Source: Sulfopaludibacter sp035606355
GTDB taxonomy: Bacteria; Acidobacteriota; Terriglobia; Bryobacterales; Bryobacteraceae
DNA: 64,000 bases
NCBI GenBank assembly: GCA_035606355.1
Contig: DATNFO010000027.1
Coordinates: 1-64,000 of the forward strand
Reading direction: 5' to 3'
The notes under the pieces were generated by a model that had not been told where the DNA came from, did not search any database, and was given only the letters and a program-made list of their open reading frames with translations. Position 1 is the first letter of the stretch. Every line of letters begins with the position of its first letter. Below, in pieces: positions 8,767 through 17,682 of this stretch. A program made the position numbers and the translations under genes.

Positions 8767-8785
8767 ATCCGTAGGTGCAGAAATA

Positions 8786-8803
8786 TCCTGTCCGCACAGG
8801 ATG
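8786..8803. promoter_or_regulatory. Palindrome in the kinase/pal divergent region, candidate operator
   Basis: ATCCTGT-CCGC-ACAGGAT has perfect 7-bp arms around 4 bp. It sits between the divergently transcribed kinase gene (start 8766) and pal (start 8847). This position suits a regulator-binding site, for example for the NarL-type regulator, but that link is inference. Confidence 0.35.
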
Positions 8804-8846
8804 GAATTGGAATGTGCGGAAGAGGTAAGAAAGAAGAGGAGGCAAG

Positions 8847-9446
8847 ATGAAGAAAACTTCCCAAGTTCTGCTGGTGGCCGCGGCGGCAGTGGCGCTTCTC
8901 GGCTCCGGATGCGCCAAAAAGAAGGTGGCTGCGAAAACGCCGCCCGCCCCGCAGGCAGCGTCCCAAACGGCTTCGACCCCTGCGTCTGCTCCCGCTGTGC
9001 GGCAGACTCCTCGTGCGCAGCAACAGAGTGCCGCGGCGCCCGCGCAATCCAGGTATCCCGACGCGGCTACCCGCGCGCGTATCGATCAGTTGCTGGCGCG
9101 CATCGAAGACGCTTACTTCGATTACAACCAGCACACGTTGCGCCCCGACGCGGTGAAGGCGCTGCAGTCCGATTCCTCGGAGCTTCGTGACATTATTGTG
9201 CAGTATCCGGACTACAAATTGAAAATTGAGGGGCATTGCGACGAGCGCGGCTCCGAAGAATATAACCTGGCGCTGGGCGAAGCGCGTGCCACGGCGGCCA
9301 AAGATTATCTGGTAGGCGTCGGCATTCCGGACAAGCAGCTTGCCACAGTCAGCTACGGAAAGAACAAGCCGGTTTGTGACGAGCACGATGAGGCCTGCTG
9401 GCAGAAGAACCGCCGCATCCACATTGTCGCCGAGGCTACCAGGTAA
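8847..9446 (+). CDS. pal: Pal-like OmpA-family peptidoglycan-associated lipoprotein
   Basis: 199 residues. A lipoprotein signal has lipobox LGSGC with the acylated Cys at 22. A long Ala/Pro/Gln linker (25-70) follows, then an OmpA-like peptidoglycan-binding domain with YFDYN, GHCDERGSEEYN and C-terminal NRRIHI. It is expected to anchor the outer membrane to peptidoglycan as part of Tol-Pal. The Shine-Dalgarno GAGGAGG lies just upstream. The tol genes are not in this window, so it stands alone. Two C-terminal cysteines around CDEHDEAC may form a disulfide, which is not typical of E. coli Pal. Confidence 0.9.
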   Translation: MKKTSQVLLVAAAAVALLGSGCAKKKVAAKTPPAPQAASQTASTPASAPAVRQTPRAQQQSAAAPAQSRYPDAATRARIDQLLARIEDAYFDYNQHTLRPDAVKALQSDSSELRDIIVQYPDYKLKIEGHCDERGSEEYNLALGEARATAAKDYLVGVGIPDKQLATVSYGKNKPVCDEHDEACWQKNRRIHIVAEATR

Positions 9447-9641
9447 ACAAGTTTCTCCATTGGGTGCGTTTACGATTTACGGTTTGGCCACTCGCGAGAG
9501 CCGCCGGCCGCTTGCAGTTCGATTCCTCTCCAGATTCCGGCCGGGACCGAAATTACGGTTCCGGCCGTTCTTTATTTTCGGTTGTTTCCCCAACGCGCTT
9601 CGAAGCTGCTATTCTTAAAGAATCACTTCTCCGGAGAATTA

Positions 9642-10493
9642 GTGCGCACAGAAGCTCTTGTCCTGCCCAGCCAGCGATTAAACTGGCCCACCACCATAGT
9701 TTTGGTTCTGATTCACGCTGGAGCCATTGCAGCGTTCTTCAACTTCACCTGGACCGCATTCGCCGTCTCGGTTTTCCTGTATTGGATGTGCACCGGCCTC
9801 GGCATCAGCATGGGGTACCACCGCCTGCACACGCACCGGTCATACCAGGTGCCTCGCTGGATGGAGTACTTCTTCGCGGTCTGCGGCGCGCTGACTCTCG
9901 AAGGCGGACCTCTCTTCTGGGTGGCAGTGCACCGCCTGCATCACCAGAAGTCTGACCAGCCGGGCGACCCCCATTCGCCGCGCGACGGCGCGTTCTGGTC
10001 CCACATGGGCTGGATCCTGTTCGGCGAGACCAAGCACAACAACACGAAACTGATGGCCAAGTATGCGCCGGATGTAGCCAGGCACAAGTTCTATTTGTGG
10101 CTGAACAACTGGCACTGGCTTCCGGCGGTTTTTCTGACGGTGCTGCTGTACGTCATTGGCGGCTGGCCGATGATGCTGTGGGGCTCCTTCTTCCGGATCG
10201 TGTTCGGACTGCACGCCACGTGGGCGATTAACTCGGCGACGCACATGTTCGGAGCGCGCCGCTTCACCACGCGCGACGATTCGCGCAACGTCTGGTGGAT
10301 CGCACTCTTCACGTTCGGAGAAGGCTGGCACAACAATCACCACGCGCATCCGACCAGCGCCCGCCACGGTCTGGCCTGGTACGAATTCGATCTCTCCTGG
10401 ATCCAGATCAAACTGCTGGACATGTTCGGCCTGGCGAAGAAGATCCAGGTGGCGCACATCCAGCAGCCTGTAGTCGACGAAGAAGCGGCGTAA
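9642..10493 (+). CDS. Acyl-CoA/fatty acid desaturase (stearoyl-CoA 9-desaturase type)
   Basis: 283 residues with the three histidine boxes of membrane di-iron desaturases: HRLHTH, HRLHH and HNNHH. Hydrophobic helix pairs lie in the expected places (about 15-55 and 140-190). It would introduce a cis double bond into an acyl chain to adjust membrane fluidity. The frame opens at a TTG at 9582. I choose GTG 9642 because CCGGAG sits six bases upstream and the extra 20 residues look non-coding. The repeat island begins directly after its stop codon. Confidence 0.92.
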   Translation: MRTEALVLPSQRLNWPTTIVLVLIHAGAIAAFFNFTWTAFAVSVFLYWMCTGLGISMGYHRLHTHRSYQVPRWMEYFFAVCGALTLEGGPLFWVAVHRLHHQKSDQPGDPHSPRDGAFWSHMGWILFGETKHNNTKLMAKYAPDVARHKFYLWLNNWHWLPAVFLTVLLYVIGGWPMMLWGSFFRIVFGLHATWAINSATHMFGARRFTTRDDSRNVWWIALFTFGEGWHNNHHAHPTSARHGLAWYEFDLSWIQIKLLDMFGLAKKIQVAHIQQPVVDEEAA

Positions 10494-10499
10494 ACGAAT

Positions 10500-10999
10500 C
10501 CGGCTGTCGTTCTCGTCGGGCTCCATTACCGCTCCCTCACGGGGCTATGAACGCGGCTGCTGTTCCCGTTGCGCTCCATTCGCCTTTCGACACACCGTTT
10601 ACCGCTCCCTCACGGGGCGATGAACGCGGCTGTTGTTCCCGTTGCGCTCGATTCGCCTTTCGATGCACCGTTTACCGCTCCCTCACGGGGCTGTGAACGC
10701 GGCTGTTGTTCCCATTGCGCTCCATTCGCTTTCGACACACCGTTTACCGCTCCCTCACGGGACTGTGAACGCGGCTGTTGTTCCCATTGCGCTCCATTCG
10801 CCTTTCGATGCACCTTTTACCCATTGCGCTCCATTCGCCTTTCGATGCACCGTTTACCGCTCCCTCACGGGGCTATGAACGCGGCTGTTGTTCTCGTCGC
10901 ACTCCATTCGCCTTTCGACACACCGTTTACCGCTCCCTCACCGGGCTGTGAACGCGGCTGCTGTTCCCGTTGCGCTCCATTCGCCTTTCGACACACCGT
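10500..10999. repeat. 73-bp tandem minisatellite, six full units plus partials
   Basis: Units start at 10526, 10599, 10672, 10744, 10854 and 10927. A 37-bp partial unit starts at 10817, and a degenerate partial lies between the desaturase stop and 10526. Each unit opens with the same ~15 bp (ttaccgctccctcac) that forms the left arm of the hairpin element at 11000, and that hairpin starts exactly in phase as the next unit. One unit is 72 bp. ORFs across it are repeat artefacts. Confidence 0.95.
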
Positions 11000-11440
11000 T
11001 TACCGCTCCCTCACGGTCGCGGCTCCGTTAGCAGAATGAAGCACATACGGAGCCGTGACCGTAAGGGAGCGGTAAAAGGTGCCGGGGATGCGAGTGCGTT
11101 TGAATTTGGAGAAAAAGCGATTCGATATTTCTTCACAGCCCCTAACGGTCGCGGCTCCGTTAGCAGAATCAACTACATACGGAGCCGTGACCGTGAGGGA
11201 GCGGTAAAAAGGTGCCGGGGATTTTGGGTGCGTTTAATGAGGCAAAAAAGCAATTCGATATTCTTTCACAGACCCTCACGGTCGCGGCTCCGTTAGCAGA
11301 ATAAAGCACATACGGAGCCGTGACCGTAAGGGAGCGGTAAATAGTGCCGGGGATTCGAGTGCGTTTGAACGCGGAGAAAAAGCACTTCGATTTTTTTCAC
11401 AAGCCCGTCACCGAGCGGTAAAAGGTGCCGGGAATTCGAG
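11000..11440. repeat. Tandem hairpin elements, three copies at ~132-bp spacing plus remnant
   Basis: Copy A has 29-nt arms at 11000-11028 and 11047-11075 (two mismatches, 18-nt loop). Copy B spans 11140-11207 and copy C spans 11273-11340. The right arms start at 11047, 11179 and 11312, so the period is 132-133 bp. The spacer (gtgccggggat...gagaaaaagc...ttcgat) is conserved between copies. A truncated copy without its left arm ends near 11440. The same element occurs at 116-179. Confidence 0.93.
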
Positions 11441-11442
11441 TG

Positions 11443-11613
11443 CTCTACCCCGAACTACTGACCCTCGCCACTCGCCTTAACCCATTCACCGCCGAGGCGC
11501 AGAGAGCACTGAGGAAACGCAGAGGTCAACGGTCTTCTCTGCGCTTTCTCAGCGTTCTCTGCGCCTCCGCGGTGAACACTCTACCCCGAACTACTGACCC
11601 TCGCCACTCGCCT
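11443..11613. repeat. Hairpin repeat element bracketed by a 35-bp direct repeat
   Basis: The identical 35-bp sequence at 11443-11477 and 11579-11613 flanks a large imperfect inverted repeat (11485-11576, arms about 44 nt). That repeat encodes the frequently seen spurious peptide TAEAQR.LRKRRE. The right direct repeat includes the stop codon and last codons of the M14 peptidase gene, so the left copy is a duplicated gene end. The layout resembles insertion with target duplication. Confidence 0.85.
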
Positions 11614-14600
11614 GCGGCTTCATTCCCGGCGGCAATATCGGCCTCGCTCTCTCCACCCGCCGCACGATTGTTCCACCCTGCTCTCTTTCCGTTCTGGTGA
11701 TTCTGGGATCTCCCTCCGCCAGATACCGCAGGTGCACGTAGTCGAATGCCAGCCCGGCCGACGCCATCAGCTTCATGTAATCGCCGTGCGCTGTCTCGTC
11801 CGGCGCTTCGGTGTATGCCGCATCCCAGGTGACATCGGACGATAGTCCTCCCACGCCGCCGCTTCCGGGCGCCGCGGCTCCCGCTCCCCCCGCTCCTCCT
11901 TCTCCTGCCGCTCCGCCGCGGCCCGCCGTTCCTTTGAGCGACATGTAAATCCGGATGCCGTTTACGATCGGCTGGTACATGTCCTTCGGTTCCCATCGCT
12001 GACCGAAACGCTCATACCGCGCGTTCATGCGATCTTCGAGCGGCAGCAACCCGGGCACGGCGCGTTCCGCCTCCACGATGCGGTCGCGGATGGCAAACGC
12101 GACCGCTTTGCTGTACGGATGCTGCTCATCGCGAAGATATCCCATGCTGGTGAACCAGCCTCGCGGGATCCACCAGGCGCGGCCGGAATTCGCGCCTTGC
12201 CGGCTCTGCACCCAACCCGTGTACTCGCTGAACGGCTGCACCCACTCATGCGACGGATAGCCGTGCGGATTCAAGAATGCATCCGGCAGCCACGCATCGA
12301 TAAGTTGCTTGCGGGTGCGCGATTCCGGGTAGACCGGATCCGTTTCCGTCTGGCCCGTCGAGACGTCCGCCGCCAGCGACCCGTGATAGCCCGGATGAAG
12401 CAGATTGTCCGGCGTGATTTTCGCGAGGTCCACCGAAAGTTGCGCGCCATCGGGATTGGTGATGGGGTGCAGCACCACGTTCACCCTCTTCAGCAACTCC
12501 CGCTTATCGGGCTGCGTGAGCAATTCTTCGGCGAGCTTCAGGATGTGGCTGGTGCTGGAAACTTCGTTCGCATGCTGACGGCCCGAGTACACGATCGCCG
12601 GCTTCAGCGTCTCCTCTTTCGCGGGACTGCGCAGCAGCGCGGGGGAAGGCAGCATCACGTCCGCGGCCCAGATATTTTCGCCGAGATAACTGCGCCCCAT
12701 CCAGTACACCCTCACGCCGGGAAACTCGGCCATCCGCGCGAGAATCGATGCGCTCTCCGCCGGCGAGATCGGCTCGTCCCATTGCACCATCGGCGTGGTC
12801 TGGATCTTTTTGACGTCCGAGATCAGCGGCCGTGGCGTCGCCGGTTCCGGCACTTGCCACTCACCGAGCATGCGGCGCGGCGGCGTTTCGGGCTTCTCGC
12901 CGGGTTCGATCGGCAGATCGAATTCGATGCCCATGCTGCGAATGTGCGGCCACGCAAGCTCATCGCGATAAAGACCGGCGGCGTGCATACGCTCCATCCA
13001 TTCGAGCTCGCCACGTGCCCGCTCGACGCTGAAGATGCTTCGGTCCACCTGATCCTGACCTTCGAGCTTGAGCCACTCTTCATACTTGTCTTCGGCGAAA
13101 TCGGCCGGCAGGCTCCAGACGAGCCGCTCGATACCGGCCTCGCCCGCCTTCACCCTCGCTTGAATCAGGCGGGGCTGCATTTCGCCGCTCAACGCGGGCA
13201 AATTGCGCTCCTCTTTGTGGCGGCGGCCCTGCGCATCCGTCCATGCCAGGCGCACCAGCGGATTGGCGGCGGGCTTGCCGTAAAACTCGATGTGCACATG
13301 CCCGTCTTTGCCATCCTCCGGCGCATGCACGATCGGAATGATGCGTCCGGTGTATGTGACAGGCCGCCCGGTCTCCAGGTCGCCCATGATGTTGAAGAAT
13401 GTTTCCGTGGAATAGAAAGTGTCTTCCTGAACCGCTTCCAGCGTGGAGATGCGCTCTTTGTCAAGGTCGAGCGAAAAATCCGGCTCGCTCATGTGGAAAT
13501 CCAGCGTGAGCGTGTCGAAGGGCGGCATGAATTCCTGGCGCAGTTCGCCGTGCGCCTGGGCGAGGATGAAGCGGTACACCTTGGGCAGCGTCTGGTTTTG
13601 ATAATGATCCCAGAACTGCTCCAGGTCCGTTGGGATGCGCTGATCCAGCAGCGGCTTGCCGGCGGCTTCCATGCGCACCCAGCCCGTTTCCACTTCCACC
13701 TGCTCATAACGCGGAATCACGCCGTTGTACGGCTGCATGTGCGTGGCTACGGTAAACTCGCGCGACAAAATCTCGCGGCCCGCGGCATCCATCGCATGCA
13801 CGCGATACGTTGGGCTCTTCGGCGCGGGCTCGAACTCGTCGAGCGCGATGGCCGAGAGCGGCACGTTCAACTTGCGCGCCAGCATTTCGTCCACCGGATA
13901 CAGTTCCTGCACCCAGCGCGCCTCCGAGTGCATGGAGCGAATGCCCGACGCATCCACATTTTTGGCGAACTCGATCTTCAGACTCGCCACCGGCTTGCCC
14001 GCGAGCGCGGGAGCCACTTCATCCATCAGCCAGCTATACCCCTGCTTGAACGCGCACAGCACTTTCACATCGTTGCGCTCCTTACTTGCGCCTGCTTTCG
14101 CGAGAATCTCGCGGATCTGCGTCTCCAGCTTGTGCCGCTGCTCCGGACCCTCGCTCACTCGAGCGCGGACTGTGACCGCCTGTCCTGCGCCGATCTTTGC
14201 GGCTCCGCGGCGCACTGCTTCGATTAGCCGCCGGCCCTCCCATGGCACCTCGATGTCTTCCGTGAAGGTCGCGGGCGGCTGCTGGAAGGTGAAGTTCGGG
14301 CCGTGATAGTGCAGATCGGGATTCTTCGCGCAGCACTGCGTCCCGGCATGCAAGCTGCCGGTCTTCACCTGCGCGCCTGCTGGAAGCTGCTGCGCCGCGA
14401 AGCTCGCCAGCTGCGCATCGGCGATGTCGGTATAAATCTCCGCCTGCACGTCCCGCGCGCCTTCGAGCTCTTTCGCCCAGCGGCTGAGGTGATAGAGCGC
14501 CGCAGCGGCCTGCGCGCCCGGCGACCGCAGCGAAAAGAAACGATGCAGATCATACCGGACCTCTTCGAGCGATGCGTATTGTTTGCCCTGCTCCCACACG

Positions 14601-15784
14601 TTCGGGAAGCGATCGGAAAGCAATGCGACGGCCGAGGGATCGCCCGACGCCACCACGGCCGCGCGGCGGCCGAATGCATCGTCCACGATGCGCAGTTCGC
14701 CCTCGCCCGCGGCGAGTGGACTTTCGGCGTCCTTGAATGCCGTGTCCTGACCTTTCAGTTTATTCACCGCAGCTTGCCCGAGCGCGGAGTCTGCCGGAAT
14801 GATCGCCTGCGTCCGGACTTCGCGGGCCGTCGCGCCCTCCGCGGCGCTGGCGATCGGCAAAGTAAGACCGGTGGTCTCCAGGCCGATGCGCGCGGCCAGG
14901 TTCGCCATCGCGATGCCCGCCGCGCCCGCCGGCACATACAGATGTGCGTTGCTGGAAGCCGGAAGTGGAATGCGGCCCGCGCCGCCGAAGAGTCCGCGGC
15001 TGGTGAATAAGGTTGCGAGATCCAGGCGAGTGGGAGCGGCGTTTGCCGCGCCCTCGCCGCCACCCGCCGCGGCAGCCGGCGCGGGAGCCGCCTCGGGCGG
15101 AGCGTCAGCCTCGGGCTTGTCGCTGACCGCGGAGACGCCGCCGGTCACCACCAGTTCATGCACATTCGTTAGCTTGGCCAGCGCGGCTTGCAGCGTTTCC
15201 ACCGAAATCCCGCTGCCGCGCAAGAACGCGCGATGAATTCCCGCCTTGCCATGCAAGTAAGTCACACCGTACAACTCAGCGCCAGGCACGCCCGCGGCAA
15301 TTGTTCCCAACTTCTCGCCGGGAACCTTCCACACGTAAGGAGCGCGCGCCGCATACGCATTGGCGGCCGCCGTCAGCCCCGCGGCATCCTTCCCGACGAT
15401 GGAGACATTCCCCTCGATGGTGAATACGCCGCCCTCGCCGGCCTCCAGATTCACTGCGATGCCGGCCGGAGTCGCGCGGCCGATAAAGATCTTCGGTCCG
15501 GCAAAGCCGGCTTGCGAAATCACCGTAGGGGGAGTCAGTCCGGTGGTGGCGTAACCCGCTCGGGCAGCGATATTCGCCGCCGCCGCATTCTCGTCGGCGG
15601 TGGCATCGCGGGGCACCACGATCTTTCCCGCGAGAAAATCGGCGATGCCGTCGCCGTTGGTATCCGTCACGAACCAGCCGGTAAGAAAAGGATCGGCCAA
15701 GTGATTCGGAAGCTGCTGAAATCCGAATAAGCGAGCCAGGGCAAGCAGGCAAATCAACGCCAAAAGCGGTTGACGGCGAAACAT
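11591..15784 (-). CDS. Giant secreted M14-family zinc carboxypeptidase-like protein
   Basis: 1397 residues, with signal peptide 1-22. The C-terminal third holds the M14 peptidase fold: zinc ligands H1071 and E1074 in GRQHANEVS and the third ligand H1174 in NPHGYPSHEW. A Gly/Ala-rich low-complexity insert lies near residues 1290-1325. The N-terminal ~1000 residues are not recognisable as known domains. They start with a calcium-loop-like DTNGDGIADF and contain Ala/Pro-rich linkers. M14 enzymes are normally 300-450 residues, so this one is exceptionally long. It is expected outside the cytoplasm. The catalytic Glu was not located with certainty. It is divergent from the DUF1028 gene. Confidence 0.82.
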   Translation of the reverse strand: MFRRQPLLALICLLALARLFGFQQLPNHLADPFLTGWFVTDTNGDGIADFLAGKIVVPRDATADENAAAANIAARAGYATTGLTPPTVISQAGFAGPKIFIGRATPAGIAVNLEAGEGGVFTIEGNVSIVGKDAAGLTAAANAYAARAPYVWKVPGEKLGTIAAGVPGAELYGVTYLHGKAGIHRAFLRGSGISVETLQAALAKLTNVHELVVTGGVSAVSDKPEADAPPEAAPAPAAAAGGGEGAANAAPTRLDLATLFTSRGLFGGAGRIPLPASSNAHLYVPAGAAGIAMANLAARIGLETTGLTLPIASAAEGATAREVRTQAIIPADSALGQAAVNKLKGQDTAFKDAESPLAAGEGELRIVDDAFGRRAAVVASGDPSAVALLSDRFPNVWEQGKQYASLEEVRYDLHRFFSLRSPGAQAAAALYHLSRWAKELEGARDVQAEIYTDIADAQLASFAAQQLPAGAQVKTGSLHAGTQCCAKNPDLHYHGPNFTFQQPPATFTEDIEVPWEGRRLIEAVRRGAAKIGAGQAVTVRARVSEGPEQRHKLETQIREILAKAGASKERNDVKVLCAFKQGYSWLMDEVAPALAGKPVASLKIEFAKNVDASGIRSMHSEARWVQELYPVDEMLARKLNVPLSAIALDEFEPAPKSPTYRVHAMDAAGREILSREFTVATHMQPYNGVIPRYEQVEVETGWVRMEAAGKPLLDQRIPTDLEQFWDHYQNQTLPKVYRFILAQAHGELRQEFMPPFDTLTLDFHMSEPDFSLDLDKERISTLEAVQEDTFYSTETFFNIMGDLETGRPVTYTGRIIPIVHAPEDGKDGHVHIEFYGKPAANPLVRLAWTDAQGRRHKEERNLPALSGEMQPRLIQARVKAGEAGIERLVWSLPADFAEDKYEEWLKLEGQDQVDRSIFSVERARGELEWMERMHAAGLYRDELAWPHIRSMGIEFDLPIEPGEKPETPPRRMLGEWQVPEPATPRPLISDVKKIQTTPMVQWDEPISPAESASILARMAEFPGVRVYWMGRSYLGENIWAADVMLPSPALLRSPAKEETLKPAIVYSGRQHANEVSSTSHILKLAEELLTQPDKRELLKRVNVVLHPITNPDGAQLSVDLAKITPDNLLHPGYHGSLAADVSTGQTETDPVYPESRTRKQLIDAWLPDAFLNPHGYPSHEWVQPFSEYTGWVQSRQGANSGRAWWIPRGWFTSMGYLRDEQHPYSKAVAFAIRDRIVEAERAVPGLLPLEDRMNARYERFGQRWEPKDMYQPIVNGIRIYMSLKGTAGRGGAAGEGGAGGAGAAAPGSGGVGGLSSDVTWDAAYTEAPDETAHGDYMKLMASAGLAFDYVHLRYLAEGDPRITRTEREQGGTIVRRVERARPILPPGMKPQASGEGQ

Positions 15785-15865
15785 GAAAAGATTCTATATC
15801 GCCGAAGGGTCATCGTGCGTAGAGTGTTCCAGCCCTCGCGTTTCCAAACACGCTAAGCTCTTCTT

Positions 15866-16861
15866 ATGTCCCGCCTGACCCTGCTTCTTTTCGCCGCCCT
15901 CACCATTCACGCTGCCGACGTCAATACCTTCTCGATCGTCGGGTACGATCCCGTCAACGGCGATTGGGGCGTCGCCGTGGCTTCGCGCTACTTCTCCGTC
16001 GGCGCAGTGGTGCCTTGGGCCGAAGCGGGCACAGGCGCCATCGCGACGCAAGCCAACGTCAATGTCGGCTATGGACCTCGCGGCCTTGAACTGCTGCGCC
16101 AGGGACTCACCGCGCGCCAGGTGCTCGACAAACTGCTCGCCGAGGACACCTTCCCGGGCAAGGACGGCCGTCAGCTAGCGATCATCGACGGCAAAGGCAA
16201 TGTCGCCGCCTACACGGGACCGAACGCGCCCAAATGGTGCGGCGACAAGCAGGGCAAGAACTGGTCCGCGCAGGGCAACATTCTCGTTGGCCCGCAAGTT
16301 CCCGAAGCCATGGGCAAGGCGTTCGAAGCCACGCAGGGCGAGCTTGCGGAGAAGCTCTTCGCCGCACTCAAGGCCGGCGACGAGGCAGGCGGCGATTCGC
16401 GCGGCAAGCAGTCCGCCAGCATGATCGTCGTGCGGAAGGGCGGCGGCCGCAACATTAATAACGACCGTCGCATTTACATCAACGTCGACGATAGTCCCGC
16501 GCCCATCCCTGAGCTGCGCCGGTTGCTCGACATGAACCTCGGCCTGCTCTACCAGGAACAGATGGGCAAGCTGATGACGGATGGCAATGCGCGCGGCGCT
16601 CGCGATGCCGCGGCGGCGTTCGCCCGCTACATGCCGTCAGCCAACGCGCAGATGAGTCTGGGAACTATGGATTACAGTCTGGGCGATAAAACGGCCGCGC
16701 TCGCCGACTTCCGCAAGGCGCTGGAGCTGGACCCGAATCTGCGCCGCCGCTTCCAGGCGCCGGCTCAATCCGCGCAGCCACAGCAGGGCCAGGGGCAAGG
16801 ACGCATGCGAGCGATTCTTCAGGATAAGGAGTTTTTGAAGCAGTTATTCCCGGATCAGTAG
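15866..16861 (+). CDS. Secreted DUF1028 family protein with C-terminal TPR-like tail
   Basis: 331 residues. A signal peptide (1-16, ending IHA) precedes a DUF1028 domain beginning TFSIVGYDPVNGDWGVAVAS, with conserved GTGAIATQA and NVGYGPRG segments. The fold resembles Ntn-hydrolases, and some relatives carry a peptidoglycan-binding domain; enzymatic activity is unproven. The last ~90 residues look like a single TPR-type helical pair followed by a Gln-rich end. It starts 81 bp from the divergent M14 gene, so a shared regulatory region is likely. Confidence 0.87.
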   Translation: MSRLTLLLFAALTIHAADVNTFSIVGYDPVNGDWGVAVASRYFSVGAVVPWAEAGTGAIATQANVNVGYGPRGLELLRQGLTARQVLDKLLAEDTFPGKDGRQLAIIDGKGNVAAYTGPNAPKWCGDKQGKNWSAQGNILVGPQVPEAMGKAFEATQGELAEKLFAALKAGDEAGGDSRGKQSASMIVVRKGGGRNINNDRRIYINVDDSPAPIPELRRLLDMNLGLLYQEQMGKLMTDGNARGARDAAAAFARYMPSANAQMSLGTMDYSLGDKTAALADFRKALELDPNLRRRFQAPAQSAQPQQGQGQGRMRAILQDKEFLKQLFPDQ

Positions 16862-16867
16862 GAAGCG

Positions 16868-17623
16868 CTATTTGTGGATGGCGGGCGCGGCCTCGCCGGC
16901 CAGGTCTTCCACTGCCACGGGCGGATTGTAATACAGGATGCGCAGGCAGCTTTCGCAGGCCATCACTTCGTTGCCCTTGCGCAGATCCTGGAAGAATTGC
17001 GGACGGAGCAGCATCTGGCACGCGGTACAGCGGCCATCCACGACTTCCGCGATGGCGATTCCCTTACGCGATTTCCGCGTGCGTTCGTAGCGGTCCAACA
17101 CGCTGCGGGAAACGTCTTTCGCAATCGAACCGCGCTCCACTTGCAACTCAGCCGAAGCCTTCTGGTCCACTGCCGTGCGGTCGCGGGCCTGCTGTTTTTC
17201 GGCCTCCACTTCGGCCTTCTCCTGCTTGAGGGCGGCTTCGGCGGCCTTTACGTTTTTATCGAGCGGCTCGGATTCGCCCATCAGCTCCAGAATGCGATCC
17301 TCGCTTTTGCGAATCGCCGCCTGGCAGAAATCGATCTCATTTTGAAAGGCGCGATACTGGTCGTTGGTCTTCGCTTGCAGCATCTGATCTTTCAACTTCG
17401 AGATCTTCTGCTCCTGCATCTGGATGTCGCTCTCGCACTGCCTCCGTTCCTTCTGGTTGGCAGCGAGTGCGGCGCGGTCGGCCTCGAGCCGTCGCTCGTG
17501 GACCTGTAATTTCTTTTCGATGTCGGCAATATGTTTGGGAAGAGTGGCGATTTCGCGCGCCAGTTCTTCCAGTCGGTTGTCGATGTCTTGGAGGCGAATC
17601 ACCAACTGCAGGTCGGGAAGCAT
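16868..17623 (-). CDS. C4-type zinc-ribbon coiled-coil protein (DUF164 family)
   Basis: 251 residues. Residues ~5-180 are a long antiparallel coiled coil rich in Glu/Lys/Gln. The C-terminal zinc ribbon has CTACQM and, 22 residues later, CESC, giving the C4 site. The family is a widespread bacterial zinc-ribbon group of uncertain function, probably nucleic-acid or protein binding. I start at MLPDLQLVIRLQDID, the normal family N terminus; the longer frame upstream reads through non-coding sequence. It is the last gene of the recG cluster, 59 bp after the methyltransferase. Confidence 0.87.
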   Translation of the reverse strand: MLPDLQLVIRLQDIDNRLEELAREIATLPKHIADIEKKLQVHERRLEADRAALAANQKERRQCESDIQMQEQKISKLKDQMLQAKTNDQYRAFQNEIDFCQAAIRKSEDRILELMGESEPLDKNVKAAEAALKQEKAEVEAEKQQARDRTAVDQKASAELQVERGSIAKDVSRSVLDRYERTRKSRKGIAIAEVVDGRCTACQMLLRPQFFQDLRKGNEVMACESCLRILYYNPPVAVEDLAGEAAPAIHK

Positions 17624-17682
17624 TCCTATTCGAAGTTTAACACGCAGGCCGGTCGGCCGCTTCTGCGCGCCGTTGGCCGCCG

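Noticed and set aside
10569..11296. ORFs of 108-156 residues with internal peptide repeats
   Set aside because: They are read-through of the 73-bp minisatellite and the 132-bp hairpin units; unit length is not kept in frame by selection (a 72-bp unit and a partial occur).
10500..11440. Possible CRISPR array
   Set aside because: Units are contiguous near-identical repeats without unique spacers of constant length, and no cas genes are present.
12119..14227. 702-residue plus-strand ORF opposite the M14 gene
   Set aside because: Arg/His-rich shadow typical of antisense frames in GC-rich genes; the minus-strand frame has signal peptide and zinc motifs.
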